NCBI GenBank assembly: GCA_937974175.1 | Contig: CALJIG010000095.1 | Span: forward strand, 1 to 63,468 | From: an uncultured Ignavibacteria bacterium | Lineage (GTDB): Bacteria; Bacteroidota; Ignavibacteria; Tepidaquicellales; Tepidaquicellaceae | DNA length: 63,468 nucleotides | Direction of reading: 5' to 3' | Part shown: one piece after another, positions 25,248-33,351 of the stretch | Layout: each line of letters starts with the position of its first letter | Position numbering within the stretch: position 1 is the first letter of the stretch | The notes under the pieces: model-generated | Seen by the model: the letters and a program-made list of their open reading frames with translations, nothing else | Databases searched by the model: none | Told to the model about the DNA's origin: nothing | Position numbers and translations under genes: made by a program

Positions 25248-26953
25248 TAGTTATTTAGAAGTTCCTGAAGTTTGTTCATTAAATCATCTTTAGAGATAAT
25301 ATGTCTCTCACCGCTTTTTCTGATTTTTATTTCAACGTTTCCGTTCTTTAAATTCTTTTCTCCAAGGATAACATGAATTGGAGTACCTATTAAATCGGCG
25401 TCTTTGAATTTAAATCCGGCTGAAATTTCTTTCCTGTCATCATATAATACTTCAATACCTTTTTCATTCAGCTCATTATATACTTGTTCAGAAAAACTAA
25501 CAACACTTTCTATATTTGTATTCGCGCAGATAAGCTGTACCTGGAATGGAGCAATTTCGCCGTTCCATATTATTCCGAATTTATCGTGGTTCTGTTCAAT
25601 GTGGGCTGCAGCAATTCTTTCAACTCCGATACCATAACTTCCCATAATAATTGGATGCGAGTTGCCCTGCTCATCTAAAAATGTTGAACCAAGCGCTTCT
25701 GAATATTTCGTACCAAGCTTAAATATATGCCCGACTTCAATTGCTTTTGTTATTCTTATCGTATCTTTTTTATCAGTTGTAAGCTCGCCGCCTTTTACAG
25801 TTCTAATGTCATAATATCTTATTGAAGGTACATCTCTTTTTAAATCAATGTTCTTAAAGTGATAATCATTTTTATTTGCTCCGCTTATTAATTCATCAGC
25901 ATCTTCAAGTCGTAAATCTGCAATTACTGAAATTTTAGGATTTGAAATTTTCAACGGTCCGATTGAACCTGCATCTGCTCCGCTTATAGCCATAAGCTCT
26001 TCAGGATGACCGGGACGTATTCCCTGACCGAATACATTTTGCAATTTTGTCTCGCTTACCTCATCATCTCCGCAAACAAGAGTTAATACATATGAATCTC
26101 CATTCACGAATAAACGTGATTTCGCTAAGCGCAACCAGTCGTTTTCAGTTCCAACAAATTTTGCTAACTGCTCAATTGTTTTAATATCCGGAGTATGAAA
26201 TTCTTCCGGTTCTAAATTAGAATTTTTTCTTTCAATTTTATCAATGTACGATACGGCAACTTCAATATTTGAACAATAAGAATTATTATCGGTTACTACA
26301 ATGTTGTCTTCACCAGCATCCGATTCTACCATAAATTCCTCTGAGTCACTGCCGCCCATAGCACCGCTAAATGCAGTTACTACATAAAAATTCAATCCGC
26401 AGCGGGTAAAAATATTTCTGTATGCCTGCGCATGTTTATTGTATGATTCATCCAATGCTTCCCATGTGGAATCAAATGAATAAGCATCCTTCATTGTGAA
26501 CTGCCTTCCGCGTAAAACTCCTGAACGGGGACGCGCTTCATTTCTGAATTTTGTCTGTATCTGATACCAGATCTGTGGCAGATCTTTATATGAAATTAAG
26601 TTACTCTTAGCTATAGTTGAAAATACTTCTTCGTGAGTTGGTGCAAGAACAAGCTCGCGGTTCTTTATTCTGAAAATTGTATCGCCGTAATCTTCAAGCC
26701 TTCCTGTCTGGCTCCATAGCTCGTTTGGGGAAAGGGCAGGAAGATAAAATTCCTGACCGCCGATTGTGTTCATTTCCTCGCGGATAACTTTCTCAACTTT
26801 TTTAAAAACTCTCAAGCCGAATGGCAAATAAGAATAAACGCCTGATGTAAGCTGGCGTATCATTCCCGAGCGAATCATTAATTTATGTGAAGCAACAACT
26901 GCATCTGCAGGCTCTTCTTTTATAGTCGGTAAAAAAAACTGTGTTAATCGCAT
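25247..26953 (-). CDS. proS: Prolyl-tRNA synthetase (bacterial type)
   Basis: Charges tRNA-Pro. 568 residues from the ATG at 26953 (MRLTQFFLPTIKEEPADA); a longer frame from 27004 adds 17 residues before the conserved N-terminus and is rejected. Class II motifs: TSGVYSYLPFGLRVFKKVEK (motif 1), FRNEARPRSGVLRGRQFTMK (motif 2) and GSYGIGVERIAAAHIEQ (motif 3). The long insertion between motifs 2 and 3 (residues about 225-385, with GDDEVSETKL and HPEELMAISGADAG) is the editing domain found in bacterial-type ProRS. A C-terminal anticodon-binding domain ends the protein. First gene of the proS-maf-flippase unit. Confidence 0.96.
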   Translation of the reverse strand: MRLTQFFLPTIKEEPADAVVASHKLMIRSGMIRQLTSGVYSYLPFGLRVFKKVEKVIREEMNTIGGQEFYLPALSPNELWSQTGRLEDYGDTIFRIKNRELVLAPTHEEVFSTIAKSNLISYKDLPQIWYQIQTKFRNEARPRSGVLRGRQFTMKDAYSFDSTWEALDESYNKHAQAYRNIFTRCGLNFYVVTAFSGAMGGSDSEEFMVESDAGEDNIVVTDNNSYCSNIEVAVSYIDKIERKNSNLEPEEFHTPDIKTIEQLAKFVGTENDWLRLAKSRLFVNGDSYVLTLVCGDDEVSETKLQNVFGQGIRPGHPEELMAISGADAGSIGPLKISNPKISVIADLRLEDADELISGANKNDYHFKNIDLKRDVPSIRYYDIRTVKGGELTTDKKDTIRITKAIEVGHIFKLGTKYSEALGSTFLDEQGNSHPIIMGSYGIGVERIAAAHIEQNHDKFGIIWNGEIAPFQVQLICANTNIESVVSFSEQVYNELNEKGIEVLYDDRKEISAGFKFKDADLIGTPIHVILGEKNLKNGNVEIKIRKSGERHIISKDDLMNKLQELLNN

Positions 26954-27022
26954 TGAATTATTTTGATAAGTTTTCAAAATAACTTTATATATTTGGTAAT
27001 TCAATTCAGAAAGGGTACTTAT

Positions 27023-27151
27023 TTAAACGCAGAGAGCGCAAAGTTTACGCGAAGATTCGCAAAGAAGAAAAATCATATTTTTATAAAAAGATTTAAAAAT
27101 AATTTAGTACTTAGCGTGCTTTGCGAAATTCTCTGCTCTCTTTGCGTTTAA
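27023..27151. repeat. 129-bp imperfect inverted repeat
   Basis: Ends are TTAAACGCA and TGCGTTTAA. Both arms are made of CGCAAAG and GAGAGC words (GCAGAGAGCGCAAAG on the left; CTCTGCTCTCTTTGCG on the right). No coding capacity. It occupies the gap between proS and the divergent DUF2231-like gene. Confidence 0.7.
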
Positions 27152-27257
27152 TGCTAACAAGTTGTAGCTCACTAAACCTACAACTTGCCACACTTAATAC
27201 TGCGTTGTAAAAAAAATATATTTTGTTTATTGTGGTTAAAATTAATTCACCACATAT

Positions 27258-27725
27258 ATGAGCTCTGCGCATTTACACATTTTGCTGAACCATTTCCCCG
27301 TAATCGGTACAGCCTTAGCAGCATTTGTTCTTTTCTATGGTTTCTTTAAAAGAAGCGATGAAATAAAAAAACTCAGTTTAATTTTATTAGTTATAACATC
27401 CTTAGTTACCATTCCTGTTTATCTGACCGGCAACAATGCCGAAGGAAGTGTAGTCAGCATTGAAGGCGTGAACGAAGATTTCATTGAGCCTCACGAAGAT
27501 TTTGCATTCAAAGCATTCATTGCATCTGATATAGTAGGAGCACTTGCCTTAGTAGCACTTTTTATGTACAGAAAGCCGAAACATCTTCCTATGGGAGTAG
27601 CAGCATTATTTTTTGTTTTGATGCTTGCGCTTAATGGAATGATGGCATGGACTGCTCATCTTGGCGGACTCATTAATCACACTGAAATAATGGGAGAGTC
27701 TCCTCTGAAGAAACCTAATCCGTAA
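27258..27725 (+). CDS. DUF2231-like four-helix membrane protein
   Basis: 155 residues with four transmembrane helices (about 10-28, 36-56, 82-104, 110-133). The start LHILLNHFPVIGTALAAFVL and the His near the end of the last helix (WTAHLGGLINH) match the DUF2231 pattern, a family of small inner-membrane proteins sometimes described as b-type haem or redox related. That role is family speculation. Start ATG at 27258 gives a normal N-terminus. Monocistronic by context: a repeat upstream, a convergent SDR gene downstream. Confidence 0.75.
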   Translation: MSSAHLHILLNHFPVIGTALAAFVLFYGFFKRSDEIKKLSLILLVITSLVTIPVYLTGNNAEGSVVSIEGVNEDFIEPHEDFAFKAFIASDIVGALALVALFMYRKPKHLPMGVAALFFVLMLALNGMMAWTAHLGGLINHTEIMGESPLKKPNP

Positions 27726-27734
27726 ATTCAGGAA

Positions 27735-28442
27735 TTAAATATTTCCTTTGATTGGTCTTATTGTAATATCTTCTATTACAACTTTTTTAGGCTGGTCAAA
27801 AATGCTTACAACAATCTGAGCGACTTCATTAGGAGTCATCATTTTGCTTGCATGTTTTTGTCTCGTCTTGCTATCCCACATTGCAGTTTCTGTCGGACCG
27901 GGTAGTACGTTTGTTACTTTTATATTAAGGTGACGGACTTCTTCGCGCAATGAATTTGACATAGCAAGCAGTCCCGCTTTTGATGCTGCGTATGCTGAAC
28001 TGTTTTCAAAAACATGAGTAGCTGCAATGGAAAGAATATTTATTATATGCCCTCTTTTATTTTTTACCATCTGAGGAAGTGTGTATTTCATTGCAAGGAA
28101 TGAACCGCGAAGATTTGTATTGATGATTGAATCGAAGTCGGATGATTTTGTCTCGAGAAATGATTTAAACGATGTAACTCCTGCATTGTTTACCAGGCAG
28201 TCTATCCTTCCGTATTTTTCTCTTATTCTTTTTGCAGTTCCTATAATGCTGCGCTCGGAAAGCATATTGCATACGAATGCAGTTGCTTCGCGTCCGGCGT
28301 ATTTTATCTCGCTTGCTATTGCTACAAGGCGGGATTTTCTTCTTCCTGTCACAACTACTATATGCCCGGCTTTGGAAAATTCATTTGCAATTTCTCTTCC
28401 AATTCCGGTTGATGCTCCTGTAACCCAGATAACTTTTTGCAC
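27735..28442 (-). CDS. Short-chain dehydrogenase/reductase (SDR)
   Basis: 235 residues. Classical SDR: NAD(P)-binding TGASTGIGREIA at residue 9, VVTGRRKSRL suggesting NADP preference, NNAG in VNNAGVTSF, catalytic Ser in ILSIAA and YxxxK in SAYAASKAG. PGPTETAMWD follows. The substrate is unknown. It is a different subgroup from the FabG at 30755: shorter, with no close operon partner. It lies convergent to the DUF2231-like gene with only nine bases between stops. Confidence 0.9.
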   Translation of the reverse strand: MQKVIWVTGASTGIGREIANEFSKAGHIVVVTGRRKSRLVAIASEIKYAGREATAFVCNMLSERSIIGTAKRIREKYGRIDCLVNNAGVTSFKSFLETKSSDFDSIINTNLRGSFLAMKYTLPQMVKNKRGHIINILSIAATHVFENSSAYAASKAGLLAMSNSLREEVRHLNIKVTNVLPGPTETAMWDSKTRQKHASKMMTPNEVAQIVVSIFDQPKKVVIEDITIRPIKGNI

Positions 28443-28552
28443 TGCAAAAATTTAATTGCAAAATTTAATTGATAATACAAAAATAGTTTATCGTTTATCA
28501 ATTAGCAATTTGTTTACAACGAACTACAAAATATTTTATGTTTGGTTATAAA

Positions 28553-28590
28553 AATAAAAATGCTCCGGTAAATTAATAACGGAGCATTTT
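28553..28590. terminator. Terminator downstream of the acyl-CoA mutase gene
   Basis: AAAATGCTCCG and CGGAGCATTTT form an 11-bp stem with a 12-base loop. A T-rich run follows on the minus strand; on the plus strand the T-run is weak. Confidence 0.8.
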
Positions 28591-28614
28591 AGTATTCTAA
28601 ATGAAATGCAAATC

Positions 28615-30174
28615 TTATCCTTTATACTCTCCCCACACACTTCGCAGCGCATTGGAGATTTCACCTATCGTAGCATAACTTTCAATAGCTTCAAGAAAAT
28701 ACGGTAACAGATTTTCATTCGTCATCGCTTTTTGTTTTATAGCTTCCAGCAATGAGTTCACTTTGTCATTATCTCTTTCTGATTTTAACTGGTTAATTTT
28801 TTCAGTCTGAATAATTCTTACTTCATCTGAGATTTTATTAACAGTATGTATCGGTTCGTTTTCAGTGGTAAATTTATTTACACCAACAATAATGTTTTCA
28901 CCTTTTTCTAACCCGATCTGAAAATTATATGAATTATTTTCTATTTCACTTTTCTGATATCTTACTTCAATTGCCTTTGTTGCTCCGCCCATCTCTTCAA
29001 TCTTGTCAATATATTCCCATGCTTTCTGCTCTATTTCATTTGTAAGATGCTCAATTATATAAGAGCCGCCCATAGGGTCAACAGTATCAGCAACTCCGCT
29101 TTCATAAGCAATTATCTGCTGCGTTCTCAAAGCCGTCTGTACTGCTTCTTCAGTCGGTAATGATAATGCTTCATCTTTTCCGTTTGTATGCAATGACTGG
29201 CATCCGCCCATTACTGCGGCAAGCGCCTGCATCGTTACTCTAATAATATTGTTGTCGATTTGTTTATCTGATAAAGTCGAGCCTCCGGTCTGCGCATGAA
29301 AGCGTAGCTTCATGCTGTTCTCATCTTTTGCATTAAATTTCTCCTTCATTATCTTTGCCCATATTTTTCTTGCTGCTCTGAACTTCGCAACTTCCTCAAG
29401 AAAATTATTATGAGCATTAAAGAAAAATGAAAGACGTTTTGCGAATTTATCTACATCAAGTCCTGAGCTTATTGCCTGTCTTACATATTCAATTCCATCA
29501 GATAAAGTAAAGGCTACTTCCTGCACGGCATTGGAACCTGCTTCTCTTATGTGATAGCCTGATATTGAAATTGTATTCCATGAAGGTAAATTATCACTGC
29601 ACCATGAAAAAATATCGGTGATAAGTCTCATCGATTCCTTAGGAGGATAAATATACGTTCCTCTTGCTATGTATTCTTTCAATACATCATTCTGTATGGT
29701 GCCGGAGATTTTCTTTAAGTCTGCATTTTGCTTCTTTGCGATTGCAACATACATTAGCAATAATAAAGATGCTGTTGCATTTATTGTCATGGAAGTTGTA
29801 ACGTCTGCGAGCTTTATTCCGTCAAAAAGAGTTTCCATATCTTTTAAGGAATCTATTGCAACGCCTACTTTGCCGACTTCACCTTCAGACATTTTATCGT
29901 CTGAATCGTATCCGATTTGCGTAGGTAAATCAAATGCAACGGATAGGCCCGATGAGCCGTTTGCTATTAAATATTTATATCTTTGATTTGATTCTTCTGC
30001 TGTTCCGAAGCCTGCGTACTGACGCATTGTCCAGAATTTTGAACGGTACATTGACTGGTGCACGCCGCGTGTGTAATCGAATGTGCCGGGATTTGCCTGC
30101 TGTTCTGCAGTAGTGAGATATTCGGGGAAAACAATTCCCGAATCGGTTTTGAATTCTTCTTTGCGATTAGCCAT
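28615..30174 (-). CDS. Acyl-CoA mutase large subunit (methylmalonyl-CoA mutase family)
   Basis: 519 residues, the TIM-barrel substrate half of a B12-dependent carbon-skeleton mutase. Shows TMRQYAGFGTAEESNQRYKY near residue 50, GLSVAFDLPTQIGYDSD near residue 77, MTINATAS, TISISGYHIREAGS near residue 203, and RFHAQTGGSTL near residue 292. It ends without the cobalamin-binding DxHxxG domain, so the B12 subunit must be encoded elsewhere. It could be methylmalonyl-CoA mutase, isobutyryl-CoA mutase (IcmA) or a related enzyme; the substrate cannot be decided without comparing active-site residues. Lies 39 bases after a small lipoprotein gene on the same strand. Confidence 0.9.
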   Translation of the reverse strand: MANRKEEFKTDSGIVFPEYLTTAEQQANPGTFDYTRGVHQSMYRSKFWTMRQYAGFGTAEESNQRYKYLIANGSSGLSVAFDLPTQIGYDSDDKMSEGEVGKVGVAIDSLKDMETLFDGIKLADVTTSMTINATASLLLLMYVAIAKKQNADLKKISGTIQNDVLKEYIARGTYIYPPKESMRLITDIFSWCSDNLPSWNTISISGYHIREAGSNAVQEVAFTLSDGIEYVRQAISSGLDVDKFAKRLSFFFNAHNNFLEEVAKFRAARKIWAKIMKEKFNAKDENSMKLRFHAQTGGSTLSDKQIDNNIIRVTMQALAAVMGGCQSLHTNGKDEALSLPTEEAVQTALRTQQIIAYESGVADTVDPMGGSYIIEHLTNEIEQKAWEYIDKIEEMGGATKAIEVRYQKSEIENNSYNFQIGLEKGENIIVGVNKFTTENEPIHTVNKISDEVRIIQTEKINQLKSERDNDKVNSLLEAIKQKAMTNENLLPYFLEAIESYATIGEISNALRSVWGEYKG

Positions 30175-30213
30175 CTTCTCAGGGTTAAATTTTTCGAATT
30201 ACTGTTTCAAAAA

Positions 30214-30576
30214 TTACTTTAAGTCCACGCCCGATTTTAAAAACTTATAATGCTTTTTTGATTGTATTGTATAAAACTCATTTGGATTCATTGCAACTAT
30301 TTCCCATGTATTCTTATCCCAGAAGCTTGGCTTCTCTTTCAGTTCGATTGTATATGTCGAATCGTTTATTGTTTTGACTGTATATTCTGTTTTGTGTGTG
30401 GCTACTCCTAATGAGTCATCCCATTTCAAGTATAAGTACTTTTCATCGAAGCCTGCCATTTGTTTTTCAGGTCCGTTTGTATATACGAATACCTTATCTA
30501 CTAAGTTAAGTTTTTTATCGTTGCAAGACATAAGCGCGAATGATGTTATAAAGAATAAGATTAATAAATATTTCAT
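30214..30576 (-). CDS. Small lipoprotein, unknown function
   Basis: 120 residues from the ATG at 30576. The lipoprotein signal MKYLLILFFITSFALMSC ends in a clear lipobox Cys. The mature part is predicted beta-rich (VFVYTNGPEKQ, YLYLKWDDS, YTIELKEKPSFW) and ends KHYKFLKSGVDLK. The open frame extends upstream to 30726, but that 50-codon part is translated from a palindromic repeat and the signal would be internal, so it is excluded. Function unknown. Precedes the acyl-CoA mutase gene in the same direction. Confidence 0.75.
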   Translation of the reverse strand: MKYLLILFFITSFALMSCNDKKLNLVDKVFVYTNGPEKQMAGFDEKYLYLKWDDSLGVATHKTEYTVKTINDSTYTIELKEKPSFWDKNTWEIVAMNPNEFYTIQSKKHYKFLKSGVDLK

Positions 30577-30617
30577 AAAATTGTTTTTGATTGGATTATT
30601 TAATTCCTTTTTTGTAC

Positions 30618-30741
30618 TCCGTCCCAATTCGCCGAGGCGAACTGTTTGGGACGGAAACAGTGAGCGGAACTCTGTTCCGCTTTTATAAAATGCGAAACAG
30701 AGTTTCGCACCATATAACATTCCCAAACAGAGTTTGGGAAT
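30618..30741 (-). repeat. Four-palindrome composite element, copy 2, with loop cassette
   Basis: The same four palindromes as 3503-3615, in opposite orientation. The loop of the fourth hairpin (GAGTTT in copy 1) is replaced by the palindrome TTCGCCGAGGCGAA (30628-30641). Lies between fabG and the small lipoprotein gene. Confidence 0.9.
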
Positions 30742-30754
30742 GAGTACTCTGTGT

Positions 30755-31477
30755 TTACATTACTATGCCGCCATCAACACAAATTGTTTGTCCGGTGATA
30801 TAAGAAGCATTGTCCGATGCTAAAAATTTTACAACGTTTGCAACTTCATTAGTGCTTGCAAATCTTTTCATAGGGATACTTGCAAGATAATTTTTCTTTA
30901 CATCTTCACTTAGCTTATCAGTCATTTCAGTTTCTATAAATCCCGGAGCGATTGCATTCACATTAATATTTCTTGAAGCAAGCTCTTTTGCAACTGCTTT
31001 TGTGAAGCCGATTACTCCTGCTTTAGATGCAGAATAATTTGCCTGACCGGCATTTCCCATTACTCCTGAAATAGATGTTATGTTTACAATCTTACCGGAC
31101 TTCTTTCCCATCATTGGTCGTGAAACTGCTTTTGTAAAATTGAAAACGCCTTTTAAATTTGTATCGATAACTGCATCCCAGTCTTCTTCTGACATTCTCA
31201 TAAGCAATCCGTCCTTGGTAATTCCTGCATTGTTCACAAGTACATCTATTTTGCCAAACTCTTTTACTATAGCATCGACTAATTCACTCACGGCTTTAAT
31301 ATCTGCAACATCGCATTTATGATGTTTGATATTCTTGGAGTTAAAATACTCTTCATCTATTGCATTTTTATATGTAACAAATACTGTTGCTCCGTCATTA
31401 AGGAATGACTCAGCAATTGATTTTCCGATTCCTCTTGAACCGCCTGTTACTACTACTACTTTATCCTTAAAATCCAT
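30755..31477 (-). CDS. fabG: 3-oxoacyl-[acyl-carrier-protein] reductase
   Basis: 240 residues, typical FabG. It reduces beta-ketoacyl-ACP with NADPH in fatty-acid elongation. TGGSRGIGKSIAESF at residue 11, NNAG in VNNAGITKDGLLMRM near residue 87, Ser in NITSISG near residue 135, YSASKAGVIGFTKAVAKELA with the Tyr and Lys, then NAIAPGFIETEMTD and YITGQTICVDGG at the C-terminus. The RMSEEDWD and PGFIETEMT phrases are specific to FabG among SDRs. Last gene of the fabD-DUF3109-fabG unit, 9 bases after the DUF3109 gene. Confidence 0.95.
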   Translation of the reverse strand: MDFKDKVVVVTGGSRGIGKSIAESFLNDGATVFVTYKNAIDEEYFNSKNIKHHKCDVADIKAVSELVDAIVKEFGKIDVLVNNAGITKDGLLMRMSEEDWDAVIDTNLKGVFNFTKAVSRPMMGKKSGKIVNITSISGVMGNAGQANYSASKAGVIGFTKAVAKELASRNINVNAIAPGFIETEMTDKLSEDVKKNYLASIPMKRFASTNEVANVVKFLASDNASYITGQTICVDGGIVM

Positions 31478-31486
31478 GGAAATTCA

Positions 31487-32209
31487 TTATTTTGTTTCAG
31501 GTAATTTTATTGTGAATTTAGCTGAGTAATTTTGTTTGTAATGTTCATCAAGTGAATTATATAATTCTTCACCAAGTACATATTTTATTTCTTCTCTCGT
31601 ACCGTCAAAAGTTGTCTGAGTAAAATTGTGCTCTTTATCTATTCCGCAATAAGCGAGATCCTGCGAGTGTTCATCATCATAGGTTAAAATATGATTTACT
31701 ACTGCTACGGGGTACATTATACAATAAGTCGGCTTTATAGCCCACTTATGCATTCCGTTTGCGACGGCAGCAACCTGCAATGAGCAGTATTGATTCTCAT
31801 CATTGAATACACATTTCTCTACTCCTTTAGAGTCAGTATAAACGTTTGAGCCGGCAGCATAGCCGGAAGGGAAGTCTTCATCTTCTACTACTTCATCGTC
31901 AAACCATTGCGATTCATCTTTTATCTGGTCTGCGCTCATTACACCTTTTATCATGTCTTTATGAGCAAGTATTACTTCAGGAAAATTTTTATCCATGTAA
32001 ACACCTGACTTGCAGCACTCTCCAAAACAAATCTTCATATCGCATCCGGCAACAAATCCCTGTGTAAAAATTGCAGTGTTTACTTTCTGTCCGTTGAATT
32101 CAATTATTTCTTCAGTATTTTTTAATCCTGTAGGATACGGATTTTCTTCCTCCTCTTCATGGTGATGAGGCTCGGTTATTTCACCTATTTTTCCTGTTTC
32201 TTCTGACAT
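31487..32209 (-). CDS. DUF3109 family cysteine-rich protein
   Basis: 240 residues, unknown function. A His/Glu-rich N-terminus (EPHHHEEEEENP) is followed by the family core: AGCDMKICFGECCKSGVYMD near residue 55, KCVFNDENQYCSLQ near residue 130, and KPTYCIMYPV near residue 160. The seven or eight conserved cysteines suggest a metal or Fe-S site. DUF3109 is widespread in Bacteroidota and relatives. Here it sits between fabD (7 bases) and fabG (9 bases), a placement that hints at a housekeeping role tied to lipid synthesis, though gene order alone does not prove it. Confidence 0.88.
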   Translation of the reverse strand: MSEETGKIGEITEPHHHEEEEENPYPTGLKNTEEIIEFNGQKVNTAIFTQGFVAGCDMKICFGECCKSGVYMDKNFPEVILAHKDMIKGVMSADQIKDESQWFDDEVVEDEDFPSGYAAGSNVYTDSKGVEKCVFNDENQYCSLQVAAVANGMHKWAIKPTYCIMYPVAVVNHILTYDDEHSQDLAYCGIDKEHNFTQTTFDGTREEIKYVLGEELYNSLDEHYKQNYSAKFTIKLPETK

Positions 32210-32216
32210 ATTAAAT

Positions 32217-33134
32217 TTAAAGTTGTTCTATATCTTCTGCAGTTGAAATGTTAAAACACTCAACCTGCGGATTTATTTTTCTAACTAATCCTGTAAGAAC
32301 TTTGCCTGAACCTATCTCATAAAACTTTGATGCTCCTGCATGTATCATGTTTCTTACGCAATATTCCCATTTAACTGTTGAAGTTAACTGACGGTATAAT
32401 GCGTTCTTCAATAAATCTTTATTCTCAATAGGTTCAGCTTCAACGTTACAGAATACCGGAATTTTAGAATTATGAAATTCAGTTGCATTTATTGCTATTC
32501 TTAGCTCGCCTGCAGATGTTGCCATTAAGTTGGAATGAAATGCTCCGCTTACTTCAAGCTGTTTTGCCATTCTTGCCCCATACTCTTCCTTTGCAATTTT
32601 TATTGCTCGATGCACTGCTTCTATTTCACCTGATATGACTATTTGTCCGGGAGAATTATAATTTGCAGGCTGCAGAATTTTTCCTTCGCTTGCTTTCTCA
32701 CAAATTTCAACTACTTTTATTTCATCAAGACCAATAATAGCTGCCATAGTTCCGGGCTGTTGAATTCCGGAATTTTTCATAAGTTCGCCTCTTTTCTTCA
32801 CAAGTCTTAAGCCGTCTTCAAATGAAAATGATTCCGCATAAGCATTAGCAGTATACTCACCAAGCGAGTGGCCGGCTGTAACATCTGCTTTTAACTTATC
32901 ACCTATTAATCTTGTAAGAATGTATGAATGAATATATAGTGCGGGTTGTGTGATATGAGTTTCTTTTAACACATCTGCGGGACCTTCAAAACATAAGCCG
33001 GAGATATGAAAGCCCATTATCTCATCTGCTTTATGGTACAACTCTCTTGCTACATCGTACTTTTCAAAAATGTCTTTTCCCATTCCAACTGCCTGCGAGC
33101 CCTGCCCCGGAAAAATAAAAGCTATTTTACTCAA
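32217..33134 (-). CDS. fabD: Malonyl-CoA:ACP transacylase
   Basis: 305 residues. It loads malonyl groups from CoA to acyl carrier protein, the first committed step of fatty-acid chain extension. IFPGQGSQAVGMGKDIFEKY at residue 7; nucleophile Ser in GHSLGEYTANAYAES near residue 90; catalytic His in SGAFHSNLM near residue 200; EIGSGKVLTGLVRKI near the end. The start is a TTG at 33134 and no ATG is available before the first strand. Opens the fabD-DUF3109-fabG run. Divergent from acs across 217 bases that must hold both promoters. Confidence 0.95.
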   Translation of the reverse strand: MSKIAFIFPGQGSQAVGMGKDIFEKYDVARELYHKADEIMGFHISGLCFEGPADVLKETHITQPALYIHSYILTRLIGDKLKADVTAGHSLGEYTANAYAESFSFEDGLRLVKKRGELMKNSGIQQPGTMAAIIGLDEIKVVEICEKASEGKILQPANYNSPGQIVISGEIEAVHRAIKIAKEEYGARMAKQLEVSGAFHSNLMATSAGELRIAINATEFHNSKIPVFCNVEAEPIENKDLLKNALYRQLTSTVKWEYCVRNMIHAGASKFYEIGSGKVLTGLVRKINPQVECFNISTAEDIEQL

Positions 33135-33351
33135 TGTGTATTAAAATTAATTAAAAAATATTTACGTGTTGTTAAAGTTAGTCATTATGCAAAAGACATT
33201 CAATTTAAGATGCTTTCCTAAAACCATTCATTTAGTTTGTTGACAAGTATTGATTATATTTTCTCAAAATTAAATTTTATTTAACCGCTGAAATTCGTAA
33301 TTTCTGAAATTCAATCAATTTTCCAATTTTTCATTTTATAATAAAAACACT

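Noticed and set aside
30577..30726. 50-codon N-terminal extension of the small lipoprotein
   Set aside because: It is translated from the composite palindromic element and would place the lipoprotein signal internally.
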